A stretch of 64,000 nucleotides of DNA from Torreya grandis (Eukaryota > Streptophyta > Pinopsida > Cupressales > Taxaceae), in assembly GCA_037957365.1 (NCBI GenBank), contig JARHVA010004907.1, positions 429,001-493,000 on the forward strand. The letters run 5' to 3'. Shown here piece after piece: positions 1 to 12,339 of this stretch. Position 1 is the stretch's first letter, and the number at the start of each line of letters is the position of its first letter. The notes below the pieces were generated by a model. It did not search any database and was not told the origin of the DNA. It worked only from the letters and a program-made list of their open reading frames with translations. Position numbers and translations under genes: made by a program.

Positions 1-780
1 TAATTGGTGTGCAAGCTCCAAATCTAAAAGATGCAATGAAATAGGTAGCCTTGATTATCTTACTTAAAATAAGAGATAAGGTGAATTACCAATGGATTTA
101 TTAGGGGTGATCCTATGAGCCCATAAATCATTCTTCAACTTTAAATGCCAGGATCTCTAATTATCCTCTATTATTCTTTTGATGATATGAATAAGGTTCT
201 TATTAGTAGATTTAGAAAGTCCATTAACCTTTGGATAGTAATTAGATGAATATTTCAAATAAATACCATGTTAAAGAGCCCATTAACATACCTTTGTACT
301 ATTTAATGCCAAATCATTATCTGATATGATAGTAGAAGGTGGTCTAAAATGAGTGACTAGACTCTCATAGAACTCAAACATGGAGTTCTCATTTACTTAT
401 TTCAAAGGCACTACTTCCAAAAACCTAGTGAAATAATTTATAGCTATCAAAACCCACTTATTTATAGAACTATATGGAGGATGAATCATTACAATGAAGT
501 CTAAACCTGATTGCATGAAAGGCTACTACACTTGAATTGGCTTTTGTGGCATAACAACTAATCTTTATTTTCCTACAAGCATTACACATTTTGAACATTT
601 AATAACCCATGAATGTGCATATATGAAAAAATTAGGCCAAAAATAACCATCTCTAATGATTTTTTCAGCTATGGTCTTGGCTTCAAAATGACCTCCAAAA
701 GGAGTATCATGAAATTGCTTAAAAAGCTTGTCAAATTGACTAGTTTCAACACACCTTAGAAGCATAAATCCAATGTTTTT
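1..780 (-). pseudogene. Integrase fragment, gypsy copy 1
   Basis: Decayed integrase, the enzyme that inserts the cDNA into host DNA. The N-terminal zinc-binding part is open at 565-765: His residues in FHDTPFGGHF, then KCSKC as the Cys pair. Left of it on the minus strand is the catalytic core: GLDFI carries the first Asp, IISDND the second, and the region of the third acidic residue reads GLSKSTNKNL, where a Glu is expected before STNK but Lys is seen. Several stops interrupt the core. The C-terminal part (LELAHQL near base 1) is cut by the window edge. The equivalent in copy 2 is at 9290-10400. Confidence 0.85.
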
Positions 781-1500
781 TAAAAAAATAAGTCCATAAA
801 TTAGAATATATGGTAATTATTTAAGCCTATATTTTATTATTTATAATTAATTCAAACCCCTTGGACATTCTCCAGTTTGAAGAAATCTAGCAATGTTCTG
901 TGTCCAGCTTGTAGGAGGTATATTTTCAATCTTGTTGAGTGTCTTGAATTGTCAAAATTATATCTTTTTATTATTTTAAATATTATAAAATATTTTCACA
1001 TAACACTTTGCCTCATACCAGATTTGTAACTTTTATTTAAATGTCATATTCTATGCTTTTTGTGACCCATCTAGATCTTCTTTCGCTCAAGTCTCTATTG
1101 AGAATGAAGTCCTTCACACTTGGATGAACAACGATTAGTATAATCTTGTTATTTGAAACCAAATGTCTAAATTTTTTAAAACCTCTTATAATATAAAAAA
1201 GATTATTTTACAAAAAACAATATCTCTCTTCATAACCTTCTAAATCTTGACTAAAGAAAGCAATGGGCTATTCCAAACCTTCATCATTCTACTGCATAAA
1301 CATGGTTACAATAGTACTAGAAGTAGAAACAAGATAAAAGAATAAATCCTTACTAAAATTCAGATTGAGAAAATTATGAGCTTGGTTGATTACTTACTTT
1401 ATAAATTCAAAACTTCTTTTACCTTCTTTACTCTGAGTGAACTCTTGATGTTTCTTAAGCATTTGAGTAAGTGGTTTTACTAGCTCTACAAAACTAGGAA
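781..1500 (-). pseudogene. RNase H (RT-linked) and connector, gypsy copy 1
   Basis: Region between reverse transcriptase and integrase. The minus strand at about 1230-1350 reads NDEGLE, a stop, PIAFFS, then DLEGYEERY, the usual start of the Ty3/gypsy RNase H that follows RT and removes RNA from the RNA-DNA hybrid. Further left come HPSVKDFILNRDLSERR and a lysine-rich connector with many stops. About 780-1060 is too decayed for me to place. This is the ordinary RNase H and is separate from the extra one at 2760-3115. Confidence 0.75.
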
Positions 1501-1649
1501 TGAATCTTCTGATAAAGTTAATCTTATCCAAGAATATCTACAATCCTTTCTTATGTCTAGGTAATGATAGAGAAAGTATTGCCTCTATTCTCTCTAGATC
1601 AATGGAAAGACTAGATTTGGACACCACATATCCAAGAAGTCTTCCTTCA

Positions 1650-2240
1650 TGTACTAAAAATGCTTTATATTCAAAGAGACTCTAGATTCTCTACATCTAT
1701 GAAAAACAATCTTCAAATGTGTTACATGATCATTAGGATATTTTTAAAATACTATAATTTCATCAAGATAAACTAAAACCATTTCACTCAAAAGACCTTG
1801 AAAATGAACATCCATTACCCTTTGAAAGGTAGCTCCAGCATTAGAGAGTCCAGAAGGCATTTTATTGTAACTAAAAGTGCCCCATTTGGTGGTAAGAGCA
1901 ATTTTATACTAATCTTGCTCTTTCACTAGTATTTGAATATATCCTAAATACTCATCCAATAAAGAAAACCTCTATGAACCTAAAACTCTCTGTAATATTT
2001 GATCAATAGAAGGAAGTGGATAATGGTATTTCAATGATACTCTATTCAAATCTCTAAAATATACACAAAGTCTTATCTCTCCATTCTATTTCCTTACTAG
2101 AACAAGATTTGTAACCCATGTTGAATGCTTAATAAGAAAAATAATACCTGATTTAATTAGCTTTGTAAGTTCTTTCCTCATGAGAATCTCAACCTTGGGG
2201 TTGATTGGGCTTTACTTTTGTCTTACTAGTTTAGCATCTT
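1650..2240 (-). pseudogene. Reverse transcriptase, gypsy copy 1
   Basis: Broken reverse transcriptase. Minus-strand pieces in order: a SPINPKVEILMRKELTKLI-like entry segment near 2230-2170, the fingers around 2040-1990 (FRDLNRVSLKYHYPLPSIDQI-like, with stops), a palm piece near 1890-1800 (TTKWGTF, KMPSGLSNAG-like), and the VLVYLDEI-type catalytic motif near 1770. Frameshifts put these in different frames. Copy 2 (11359-11541) keeps the same palm in one frame with YLDD intact, which supports the call. Confidence 0.8.
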
Positions 2241-2759
2241 GTTCCAATTCAATAGTATGCTATGATAATTTGGGATCAAAACCTTATAAATCATGGTATT
2301 ACCAAGAAAAAACATCCATAAAATATTGGCATAATGAAATAAAAGCTACTCTCTCAGAATCAATATTCACTTTACCCAACTTGAGTTGCTTACCTTCAAC
2401 AATGGTAATTGGCTCATAATGCTCTTTCTTAGAGGAAATACTCACTTTATATTTCCTTAGATGATCATATTCAATGAAAATTCTCTCTAAAGTCACCAAA
2501 AATTTATACATATTATTTATTTTAATTATATAATTTGATTTCCATATTGATCCTATAATTTATCATGATTTCATTGGAAAAATTCTACCTCATTCTATAG
2601 AAAATATACTATTTGTTTATCAGAATCACACACTTGAAAACTTACATCATTATTTGGGACTAAATTCCTGCATACCTCTTTTATTTGGGTATGATTTTTA
2701 TTACCCTTAATCTAATCTAGAATATCATACTGTGCACCTATGACAACAAGTCTATCATC

Positions 2760-3115
2760 ATGTTGATTTGTTCCTCTAAGAATAGAGTGAATGTCAAATG
2801 CAAGGAAATATTCCATGAGATCCTAAAATATGTGTTTTTAGGCCTTAAAAATATTTTTATTTTATACACTTAATAATCTAAATCTCTATACTACCAATTC
2901 ACTATCACCTTTTACCTGAAAGAGTTTAATAACCCTCTTTCTAGCCCATTGAAGACCATAAATAAGAGCTTCATATTATACAGTATTAGATGTACAGATA
3001 AACTAAAATCTAAAAAAAGAATAATAATTCTGATTTTGAGATGAAACCAATATAACACCATCCCCACTACCATTATTTATTCTTGATCCATCAAATAATA
3101 TATTCCAAACTCTTT
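2760..3115 (-). pseudogene. Extra (archaeal-type) RNase H, upstream of RT, copy 1
   Basis: Second RNase H, between protease and reverse transcriptase. Minus strand: LFDGSRINNGSGDGVILVS at about 3110-3050 gives the first catalytic Asp; YEALIYGLQWARKR near 2970-2930 gives the Glu; VKGDSELVV near 2910 gives the next Asp; IHSILRGTNQHDDRL near 2790-2750 matches the closing I-P-R-x-x-N-x-x-A-D-x-L type motif. These are hallmarks of the additional RNase H of Tat-group gypsy elements, which in Tat elements I know follows RT-RH rather than preceding RT. All three copies in the window (also 12340-12725 and 20995-21390) have the same placement. Confidence 0.8.
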
Positions 3116-3206
3116 CTTTATCCTATAATGAGCTAGTGAGACTAGGCAATAAGTTGCCTTCTTTGTGTATACAGTAAAATCCAAAACTAGCATCTTGAAT
3201 ATTTTT

Positions 3207-3790
3207 TTAGGGGTCATGTCCATGATTATCAATAGGTAATTCATCAAGGATAAGATATGAAATTCCTTCAAAAGGCTTATAAGGCTCTTGATCAATGGTG
3301 TTATCATCTTCTTCTGAAATACTACAATTCACATTTGATATATTTGACATATATGGCTCAAGGTGAAATATGAAAATAGGCTTTGATATAATAGTTAATT
3401 TGGTTCCATACCTAGTTATAAAAACCATGTATGACCAATATAAATAAATGTAATCTCCTTTTTGGATATGAAATCTCTAGATAGGCATAGTGCAAAATAT
3501 GGAGGTAGATGAACAACAACATCCTGTAAAATGGTGAAATCTGGACAAGTAGCAAGTATACTTTTTAGATATTTCAATACACCTATAGTCTTGGTATGAG
3601 ACCCATATAATTTAAAGACAAATTTTTCATGGGGTTCATACTACAAACCTAACTTATCAGCTATTGATTTAGGCATGACATAAGTACTAGCCCCACTATC
3701 AATCATACAATTATGAACTAGATAATCTCTAATGATAATAGAAAGGTAAAATAGAGGAGGTTTAGTCACCTTTAGAGATTGAGACTCAAT
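3207..3790 (-). pseudogene. Aspartic protease, gypsy copy 1
   Basis: Retroviral-type protease that would cut the polyprotein. Minus strand near 3720-3640: LVHNCMIDSGAS then VMPKSIADKLGL, so the DSGA active-site motif is intact. It is followed by FTILQDVVVHLPPYFALCLS near 3530-3480, the second half of the fold (DVPPxFDMLLS-type in relatives). A stop follows LGL. After 3430 the frame runs into a linker, LEPYMSNISNVNCSI, before the extra RNase H. The better-preserved copy is at 12850-13377. Confidence 0.85.
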
Positions 3791-4429
3791 AGCTGAATTA
3801 TAATTAGTTAGGATAGCACTTACTCTTTATTTTTCAAGTGGTTTCTCAGAGATAGTGAGCTTTGAAAGCTCTTCTTGCAAGTACTCATTTTGTCCTGGGA
3901 TTAGTAAAGTATCCCACATTGAAATTGATACTATATTCTTTTTCATATGATCTAAAATAATAAGTGGAGAAGTGTCTAAATTTGACTAGAATTTATGAGT
4001 AGAATAAGCTCCCAAATTTTGAGTAAATTGAAGAATATAAGGCCCTTTCACATTCTTATCTTTTGGATCTTGAACTTGATAATTTGAACTCTTCTAAGGT
4101 AGTTCATGTGTAGTTGTCTTTTATTGTGTCTAAGAATTAGAAGGCACTGACCTTTCAGGACCTAAACCTTCTCCAATTTTTGTTTTCTCAGATCTAGTAT
4201 AGGTTAAAATTCAATTATCAACATTAGGTAAATCTTGACTTTGATTTGCAGCCAAGTGCTCAAAAGAATTATCACCTTCCTAGAAATTAACAAATGTAGT
4301 TTCAATAGGTACCTTACCACTACCTTTTCCTTGTTGATTTGGCACTTCTACTTTAGTGAATGAAGGAATGTATCCATAGGGTAGAGAGGTTTTCTTATTC
4401 TAAGAAGGTGGCTGGTTTTCAAATGAAGG

Positions 4430-5620
4430 AAAAACTTAACTTTGTTGCATGAAAGATTGATAAAAACTCTCACCTGTTAGAGCCATTTACATATTGTTTG
4501 ATTGATCCCATTAATTTTTCCATTGTCCTTATTGAGCATAATTGAAATGAGTTGGCACTATCACTCTTGAATTTATTGGAGCATTAGGATCATCTTTCCT
4601 TGATTGATAATTATCCCTTTGACCTTGTTGATTAGATTGATAGGATAGCCTATTGGGCTAATAATTTTGATTAGTATTTTGATAAGGCCTATATGGTGGA
4701 GCTTGTTACCTCTCAATTATAACCAACTTGTTAATTTGGGCCTTAATAAGTCTCTCTATCTTCTCCAATATGTTATTTTGAACACATTATATTTTATGGA
4801 ACTTTGATGACTCTAGAATTGGAGCAATAGTTGGAGTAAGAGGATAAATCTCTTGAAAAAGAGGTATTGGAGGCCTTGGAGATAACTTGCCTGATTGTAT
4901 AAGGAAATTTTAAACCTTGATTGATACTTCAAAATATTTAGATAAAGTATTACCTCCCATGGATTGTATCATTTCATCCACATCTAAATTAAGAGCTTTC
5001 AGATAATATAGAAAAGCATAGTTGGGTGTAGGCTTGATCACTGCTAGAATTCTATCCTAAGTCTTCTAGAATTTGTAGTTGAAATATATCATGAATTCAT
5101 AGTTGAATCTCTTAATTTTTTTATGATACTCCATAGGTGAAATATGATAACTTTTATATTCAAAAAAAATTCACATAAGTTCTCCAAATTCATCTCAGTT
5201 GTTGATTGATGAAAGAGTCAAACCTCCATACCACTGAAGTGCCTTCCTTTTGAAAGAAGTTACCAACAACCTCATTGCTACATTTTCCTATGTCATGTGA
5301 TGCACTAAATAAAGATTATAAATATCTATAATATGCTATATAAGAGTTATTGGATTTTCTCTTGTAAAATATGGAAGAGCCTTCAGAGTTGAAACTAGAA
5401 TATCATCCCATTGAGTGATATTTAGAGGACTACCACCATTGAATGTAACAAAATCCTATCTTCTAGGAACAACCATATGAGGAATATAATTTATTACAAT
5501 ATTTGGTTAAATAATATTAGCTTGAACATGAGGATTTTGTGAAATAGTATGGATAACAGAGGGTGTAGGATTTGGATTTTATTGAGGTATCCTTTTCTTT
5601 GGTTGATAAGACAACTTAGA
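4430..5620 (-). pseudogene. Gag, gypsy copy 1
   Basis: Structural protein that packages element RNA. Minus strand near 5470-5180: FNGGSPLNITQWDDIL, then LPYFTRENPITLI, LLVTSFKRKALQWYGGLT and DEFGELM, the usual retrotransposon gag core. From about 5040: NYAFLYYLKALNLDVDEMIQ and LIQSGKLSPRPPIPLF, then an Asn/Gln/Arg-rich stretch (PPYRPYQNTNQNY, SNQQGQRDNYQS) near 4700-4600. I find no CCHC zinc knuckle; the Asn/Arg-rich stretch sits where one would be expected. Many stops. Low-complexity Ser/Pro/Lys-rich sequence runs on to the protease. Confidence 0.8.
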
Positions 5621-5908
5621 GAAATATGTTTCTTTCCCTTTTATAGATGATCTTGTGACAACTCTTAGTGGCATAAAAAACATATATATCTAAAAATGAA
5701 AATATGAAAATGAATATAATACTAAAATACATAGATAAAAATTCAAAATGTGAATAAATGGTTCCACTGAGAGTGATAGAAATTGTTATCACTCTAGAGT
5801 GCACCCTACCTAAATATGTACAAAGCACACCCTCACTCTAGCTGATACAATTGGAACTTCTCAGAGTGTGGGTGACTCTATGATGAGAAGAACCTCCATA
5901 GAGGGTTG

Positions 5909-5930
5909 GTTCCCTTTATATCTATTAATT
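5909..5930 (-). promoter_or_regulatory. Possible sense TATA box near LTR end
   Basis: The minus strand reads GATATAAAGGGAACCAACCC, with a TATAAAG element about 130 bp before the LTR end. A start 30 bp downstream would leave a short R-U5 of about 100 nt. In the other LTR the site is changed (GATATATCTAAAGGGAACC, near 15550-15570). Weak evidence. Confidence 0.3.
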
Positions 5931-6954
5931 ATATGTAAATTACTATTATTTTTGGGGTGAAAAAGGAAAGAGGAAACTTAAAATAAATTTTAATAAAAAG
6001 GGGGTGATATGCCTGAATTGTTCAAATCCTCTGAAGTTACTAAAATCAATGCACAAATATAATAAAATGAAAATTATATTTCTATCCTTAAGTAAAAATG
6101 TTTTAGATGAAGGGTTGAAAACCTCTTCAAATGACCTACAAAAGGGTGAGATAGAGAAAGACAGGTGAGGAAGGGACCTGCAAAAGGAGAAAAATCTCAC
6201 TGATACACTGATGCACAATCAAATACACATTATTCTTCTCTCCAAACATGGATTCAAAATAGAAATTCCTTTATTGATCACTGATCCAACATAAAATTTC
6301 TTTCCTCTAACTTCAGGGATTCTTCTAAATGGCTTGATTAAGCCATTAAATAAGCTTTCTAAAATATAAAATAGCCTTAAATGGAGTCCTAAAAAGGGAA
6401 AGGGTTAGTCTTCATTAACTAAGTCAAGACTTGACATGTTTTACAATATTTATAATATCCAATAAAATATTTTCCTTTTATAAAATTTGCATGCCTTTCC
6501 AAACTTTGGCATAGATATATGGTGGTGGGGCCAAGTTTGAAAGTTTAATTTTTAAAATAAATAATACACTCTCCAAAAATATTCAAACATGCATGAATCC
6601 ATGGGTGACATAGAAGTATGGATAATGGGACCATTGAAAGTCAAACTTCTCCTTTGCATGGAAAACTATTCCAAATCTCTAAATAAAAAGCTCCATTTGA
6701 TTTGTTTTAAAGTTGAGTTGGAAGAAGAGATTATTCCCCTTTGCATGGAAAACAAGGAAGATGTGTAACAAGATTGTTTATTCAACTCCAAATAAATATA
6801 AATAAACCTCCAATGGTCTCCACTTGCATGAAAAGCTATGCCACATCTTGGATGAAGAACTCTACTTAAAGTGCCTAGATCGTTGAAATCTTTGGATTGC
6901 ATGTAAATAAAGGAGAAGCATGATTTTGTCAAATAGTTAATTGAAGCTTTGAAA

Positions 6955-6975
6955 TCAACTATAAATGGCCCTTAC
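6955..6975 (+). promoter_or_regulatory. TATA-like site antisense to the element
   Basis: The plus strand reads CAACTATAAATGGCCC; the matching site in the other LTR is ACACTATAAATAGCCC near 16593-16610. A plant-type TATA box in the antisense direction is thus present in both LTRs. No conserved ORF follows, so it may be chance. Confidence 0.3.
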
Positions 6976-7443
6976 TTACATGGACAAGGATCTTTATGAG
7001 TGGGAGATATACTCAGATTGAATCCCTTGCTATTTCTTAGCCTTTTGCTCTTGGTTTCTTATTTTTGTGCATGCATTTCTTTGGCACTTATCTATTTATG
7101 GATTTTGGATATACGTTTGTATATTTCTCTCAAACTTTTGTCTCTTAGACAAAATGTCTGAGACTTATTTTTTATGCACTTTTCTTTGGTATATTCTATG
7201 TCTTGTCTTGTACTTCTATTCTTTCCCTTCAGGGATTTTCCATTGGTTATTTTACTATAGACAATTTATCTCTCACCTTACCTTTCAAACTTTGCTTTTG
7301 TCTTTAGGATTTGCCAATTATTTGCTTTGAACGAAAATTCCAAAGGAAATGTTTCCTTCAAGATTTTTTCTTAAGGACTTTCTGAAAGAAAGAAATTTTT
7401 GGGCCTTTATAAATGACCCTTTAAAATCTTGCAAAGTAACTTT

Positions 7444-8001
7444 CCTGAAGGGTATATACCCTTTAGTTTTTTTTAAAATGTCCTTTGAAATCTTGAAGTG
7501 AATCTTCCTGAAGGGTAGATACCCATCTAGATTCTTGCTGAGTGACTTTCCTAAAAATGTACTTTGGTAACTTGAAGATGCCCTTTAGGATTTTGTCCAA
7601 GCAACCCTTAAAAATAATAAAATGTACACTTTCCCTTCAAAAGTCATTTGGGTTTTTTGTAAATGTACTTTCCAAAATGGCACATACCCTTTGGTTTTGT
7701 GAATGAACTTTCCTTTTGAAAAAAATCCCCTTGGAATTTTGAACTAGCCTTTCTTTCCAAAAAAATAAAAGTGTCTCTTTTTCCTTTATTAAGTGACCCT
7801 CCAAACTTTGTCTTTTGAAATTTCTCAAAGGGTACATACTCTTCAATATTGTGTAAAAGGTCCTCTTCAAAAAATTTGGAATGTACTTTGGACTTCTTGA
7901 ATTTGTCCTTTGAAACTTCTATTTTGAGCCTTCATCAAGGGTACATACCCTTCAAGATTTTTGTAATGAACCTTCTCAAAGGGAACATACCCTTTAGGTT
8001 T
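7444..8001. repeat. Hairpin-motif array inside family-1 LTR (copy 1)
   Basis: Six or so degenerate copies of a short inverted repeat, consensus CCTNAAGGGTACATACCCTTNAGG, at about 7444, 7507, 7673, 7824, 7933 and 7975. They are separated by 40-170 bp of T-rich sequence with recurring phrases such as GTGACCCTTTA and TTCTTGAA. The same array, better preserved, is at 17095-17638. Function unknown. Confidence 0.75.
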
Positions 8002-9000
8002 CTTGAATTTTACCTTTTCCTTTCACTGAACTATCTATCCTTTGGAAAAAAATGAACCTTTAATTCTTTAAGACTTCTTACAAATTCCTTTTCTAGATTT
8101 ATTTTCCCTCCAACAAAAAGTTCAAGGAAATTTTTCCCACTCTTAGCCCAATTTTTTTTGAGAAAGACAACACTTGGGAAAGAAAAAAATTGGTGTTAAG
8201 TCTAAAAAAATAAAATTGTACTCCTACTTCTGATCCCTTGCTTTCATCTATAAGTGAACCTACAGGCCTATAAGTCTAATATTAAGGATGGTTATAGCTA
8301 TATAGACTGGCAGGTCTCTTTTCAAAACATAACCACACCCTCCATGTCTCATGTATAGAATCACTTCACCACCATACTATTTAAACATTTATGATTAAAC
8401 CTTTCAAATTAGAACTTCATACAAAATAGATTGATATATATCCCTAAAAGGAACATATAGAGTTATCCTTTTGGTGATTGACTATAGGTGCATATGATGA
8501 GTAACCCTATATAAGGCCTTTTGAACATAAATATGCCTTTTTCCATGACACTGTTATCCACCTTATGAATTTATTCCTCCTATAGGCCTGTAGGTTAACT
8601 TTATAATAGTATGACATTTTGAGTAAGAGATATTCTTTTTGAACTTGTTTTAGGTGTCTTGCCCTTGTATGGATTGTAGCTTGTCAATGACCTCAAAGAA
8701 GGTTCAAAGGCAGATTTGATCTTAATTCTTATTCATGGTTATAAGCACTTGTCACTAAATATTGATAAATACCTATTTTATTTTAACATATCATCCTTGT
8801 GAACACACTTGATTGTGTAACATTGATGTAGGTCCTCATCATGACTATATTTAATACTTGATTACCTACATATCCCTTTGTTCATGCCTTTAGACTATAA
8901 TTCACCAATTTGACTAGTTGGATAGGGGGTTTGATCATTATATGGAAAGTTTCAAATAGTATGGGTAGTAATATGGCATTAAAAATCAAAATTACCAACA

Positions 9001-9290
9001 ATTTTGGTGGCTTTTAGGGTTTTGACCAGCTTGTTGGTCAAAGAACTTAGAAGCTTTGGTTATGACAAACTAGGAAATACACTAAAATTGGATAAGCTAG
9101 AGACCAAAACACAAAAGAGAAACTAACTCAACAACAACAACATGTGCACATGTGCACTTAGAGGAAAGGATAAAAACAATATTGAAATGATAAATAACTA
9201 CTACTAAAAGCATGTGCTGAAAAACACTTAGATGAATGAAACTATGACTATGTACAAAGGAGTGATTCTCTTAATAAAACTATTTAAGAA
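9001..9290 (-). other. 3' untranslated region of copy 2
   Basis: Non-coding sequence between the integrase end and the 3' LTR. The last bases before the LTR on the minus strand are AGCCACCAAAAT, matching GAGTCACCAAAA before the LTR of the plus-strand relative at 24745. No purine-rich polypurine tract is seen at this border. Confidence 0.6.
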
Positions 9291-10400
9291 AAATCCCATT
9301 CACAGGAATGGGAAGTTCTTCTCCACTCAATCTAGATAATTGAAAAGCATTTTCCTTCTTGAAATCAGTGATAATATAAGTTCCACTCTAAAGGCTATCA
9401 AATTTAGAGTGTTTACCTAGCTTAACACAGTCTTCATCCCATTTGTGAACTATTTCTCCTTGTTGAAATGTTTTTGATGAAGCTCTCTTATCAACTGTAT
9501 TCTTGAATTATTACTAGTTTGACCACATGGTATGCATAACATAATCTCTTATCTCTTCTAATTCTCTCAATTCATTCATTCTTACATCTATTGCATCACT
9601 TTCTAGAAGCTCTAATTGGTGTACAAGCTCCAAAGCTGGAAGCTCCAATGAAATAGGTAACCTTGCTTCTCTTTCATAAACTAAGAGATAAGGTGATTAA
9701 CCAATGGATTTATTAGGGGTGATCCTATCAGCATATAAATCGATCTTTAACTTTGAATGTTAATATCTCTAATTATCCTCCATTGTTATTTTGATGATCC
9801 AAATCATGTTCTTATTAGTAGATTCATCTAATCCATTACCCTATGGATAGTAATTAGATGAAGATGTCAAATAAATACCATGTTCAAGAGCCCATTCACA
9901 TACCTTTGTAATAATTAATTCCAAATAATTATTTGATATGATAATAGAAGGCTCTCTAAAATGAGTGACTAGACTCTCATAGAACTCAAGCACAAAGTTC
10001 TCATTTACATCTTTTAAAGGCACTGCTTCCACCCACCTAGTAAAATAATTTGTAGCTATCAAAACCCACTTATGACTAGCATTGGATGGAGGATGAATCA
10101 TGCCAATGAAGTCTAAACCGCATTGCATGAAAGGATACACAACTTGAATTAGATTTAGTGGGATAACAAATAATCTCTATTTTCTTATAAATAATGCACA
10201 TTTTTAGCACTTAATAACCCATATATGTGCATATTTGAATAAATTAGGCAAAACATAACCATCTTTAATATATTTTTAGCTATGGTATTGGTTACAAAAT
10301 GACCTCTAGAAGGACTATCATGAAATTACTTAAAAACCTTATCAAATTAACTAGTTTTAACACACCTTAGAAGCATACCTCCAATGTCTTTTTTGAAAAG
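9290..10400 (-). pseudogene. Integrase, gypsy copy 2
   Basis: Longest preserved integrase of the family. Open at 9841-10140: CGLDFIGMIHPPSNASHKW has the first Asp, then NYFTRWVEAVPLKDVNEN; the second catalytic Asp is Asn in IISNNY. The zinc-binding part lies near 10200-10400 with stops. Left of 9840: KLKIDLYADRITPNKSIG and LPISLELPALELVHQLELLE, then at 9450-9300 the C-terminal domain: IVHKWDEDCVKLGKHSKFDS, NAFQLSRLSGEELPIPVNG. That tail is typical of plant Tat/Athila-type integrases. Dead by stops and by the lost Asp. Confidence 0.88.
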
Positions 10401-10859
10401 TACTCCATCAATTAGAAAATATGGTATTGATTTCAGCCTGAAGTGTCTTCTTTTTTATGCATTCAAACCCCTTGGACATTCTCTAATTTGAATAAATCTA
10501 GTAATGTTCTATGTCCAGCTTGTAGGAGGTGTATTTTTAAATTCTTGCTAAGTGTCTTGAATTATCAAAATTGTCTCTTTTTCTTATTTTACATCTTTTG
10601 CAAGATGTTCACATAATCCTTTGCCTCAGAACATATTTGTAAATTTTACTTAAATTTCATATTCCATGCATTTTATGACCCATATAGCTCTTATTTTGCT
10701 CAAGTCTTTGTTGAGAATGAAGTCCTTCACACTTGGATGAACAACCATTAGTATAATCTTGTTATTTGAGACCAAATGTCTAAATTTTTTCAAACCTCTT
10801 ATAAAATAAAGAACATTATTTTATAAAAAATAATATCTCTCTTCATAACCTTCTAAATA

Positions 10860-11150
10860 TTTGATAAAGAAAGTAATGGGTTGTTCCAAAGCTTCATCAT
10901 GTTGCTGCATAAGCATGGCTGAAATAGTACTAGAAGTAGAAACAACATACAGGAAGAAATCCTTACTAAAATATATATTGATCAAAGTAAGAGCTTGGTA
11001 AATTGATTATTTTATATCTTCAAAACCTCTGTTACCTTCTTTACTCCAAGTAAACTCTTGATGTTTCTTAAGCATTTGAGTAAGTGGTTTTACTAGCTCC
11101 ACAAAACCAGGGATGAATCTTCTGATAAAGTTAATCTTACCCAAGAAGCT
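10860..11150 (-). pseudogene. RNase H (RT-linked), gypsy copy 2
   Basis: Ordinary RNase H following RT. The minus strand near 10930-10850 reads MLMQQHDEALEQPITFF-like sequence, interrupted by frameshifts, equivalent to 1230-1350 in copy 1 and to 22688-22888 in the plus-strand relative, which keeps it in one frame. Assigned mainly through that alignment. Confidence 0.7.
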
Positions 11151-11289
11151 CTACAATCCTTTCTTATGCTTAGGAAATTATAGATCAAGTATTGGCTCTA
11201 TTCTCTCTAGATCAATGGAAATACCATATTTGGACACCATATGTCCAAAAATTCTTCCTTCATGCACTAAAAAAATGCTTTTTTGGATT

Positions 11290-11830
11290 CAAAGAGACTC
11301 TAAATTCTCTACATCTATAAAAAAAAATTAAATTTTTAAGATTATCATTAGGATATTTTTAAAATAGTATAATGTCATCAAGATAAACTAAAACCATTTC
11401 ACTCAAAAGACCATGAAAAGTAACATCCATTGCCCTTTGAAAGGTAACTCCAACGTTAGAGAGTCCAAAAGGCATTTTCTTGTAAGCAAAAGTACCCCAT
11501 TTGATGGTAAAAGTAGTTTTATACCAATATTGGTCTTTCATAAATATATGATTGTATCTTTAATACCCATATAATAAATAAAACCTCTGTGAACCTAAAA
11601 CTCTCTACAAGATTTGATCCATAGAAGGAAGTGGATAATGGTCTTTCAATGATACTCTATTCAAATCTCTAAAATATACACAAAGTCTTATATATCCATT
11701 ATTTTTCCTTAATATAATAATATTTTCAACCCATTTTTAATGCTTAATAGCTAAAATAATACCTAATTCAATTAGCTTTGTAAGTTCTTTCCTCATGAGA
11801 ATCTCAACCTTGGGGTTGATTGGCCTTTGG
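11290..11830 (-). pseudogene. Reverse transcriptase, gypsy copy 2
   Basis: Best-kept palm domain of the family: 11359-11541 is open and reads TTFTIKWGTFAYKKMPFGLS, then FQRAMDVTFHGLL and VLVYLDDIILF, with the catalytic YLDD intact. Upstream on the minus strand are QRPINPKVEILMRKELTKLI near 11800-11760, GYIRLCVYFRDLNRVSLKDH and YPLPSMDQIL near 11690-11610, with stops between. So the fingers-palm order is complete but broken by nonsense changes. It copies RNA into cDNA in active relatives. Confidence 0.88.
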
Positions 11831-12339
11831 TTTTGTCTTACCAGTTTTGCATCTTGTTCTAATTCAATAGAATGCTATGCTAATATGGTATAAAAACCTT
11901 TCAAATCATGGTATTACAAAGAAAAAACATCCATAAACTCTTTAAAAAATGAAATAAAAGCTACTCTCTCAGAATCAATATTTACTTTACCCAACTTGAG
12001 TTGCTTACCTTCAGTTATGTTAATTCACTCATAATTCTCTTTCTTGGAAGAAATACTCACTTTTTATTTCCTTATCTGATCATATTTATTTAAAATTCCC
12101 TTTAAAGTCACCAAAACTTTATTATTTTTTTATTTTAATTTCACAACCTGATTTCCATATTGATCCTGCAATTTATCATGATTTCTTTACCAAAATTTTG
12201 CCTCAATATGTACAAAATATGCTATTTGTTTGTCAAAATCAAAAACTTTCCATATTACATAATTATTTAGGACTAAAGGCATAAATTAAAATTTTATTTG
12301 GGTCTAATTTTTATTTCAATTAATTTTATCTAGAATATC

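Larger units (their letters stand above)
1..9000 (-). mobile_element. Tat-like Ty3/gypsy element, copy 1 (3' end off window)
   Basis: A minus-strand LTR retrotransposon. Read leftwards from 9000 it has a 5' LTR (5784-9000), then gag, protease, an extra RNase H, reverse transcriptase, RNase H and integrase, and it leaves the window inside integrase. The whole block is repeated at 9600-18648 in the same order and orientation with many substitutions and small indels, which fixes the domain borders. Every domain has stops and frameshifts, so the element is dead. Assignment to the Tat group of Ty3/gypsy rests on the second RNase H and on the integrase style. Its 3' LTR, 3' UTR and the end of integrase must lie left of base 1. 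Confidence 0.9.
5784..9000 (-). repeat. Family-1 LTR (middle LTR of the tandem), 3217 bp
   Basis: On the minus strand it begins TGTTGGTAATTTTG (right end, base 9000) and ends GTGATAACA (left end, base 5784), with TG...CA termini. It aligns along its length with 15425-18648. It is the 5' LTR of copy 1 and, because copy 2 ends exactly at base 9001, also the 3' LTR of copy 2. Inside are a series of hairpins (about 7440-8010), a T/C-rich stretch, and terminal sequence with an ACCCACACTCTGAG element near 5860. Small ORFs here are not conserved between LTRs as reading frames. Confidence 0.85.

Noticed and set aside
7350..8050. Hairpin series as a CRISPR-like array
   Set aside because: Repeats are degenerate, spacing is irregular, the array lies inside a plant LTR and no cas genes are present.
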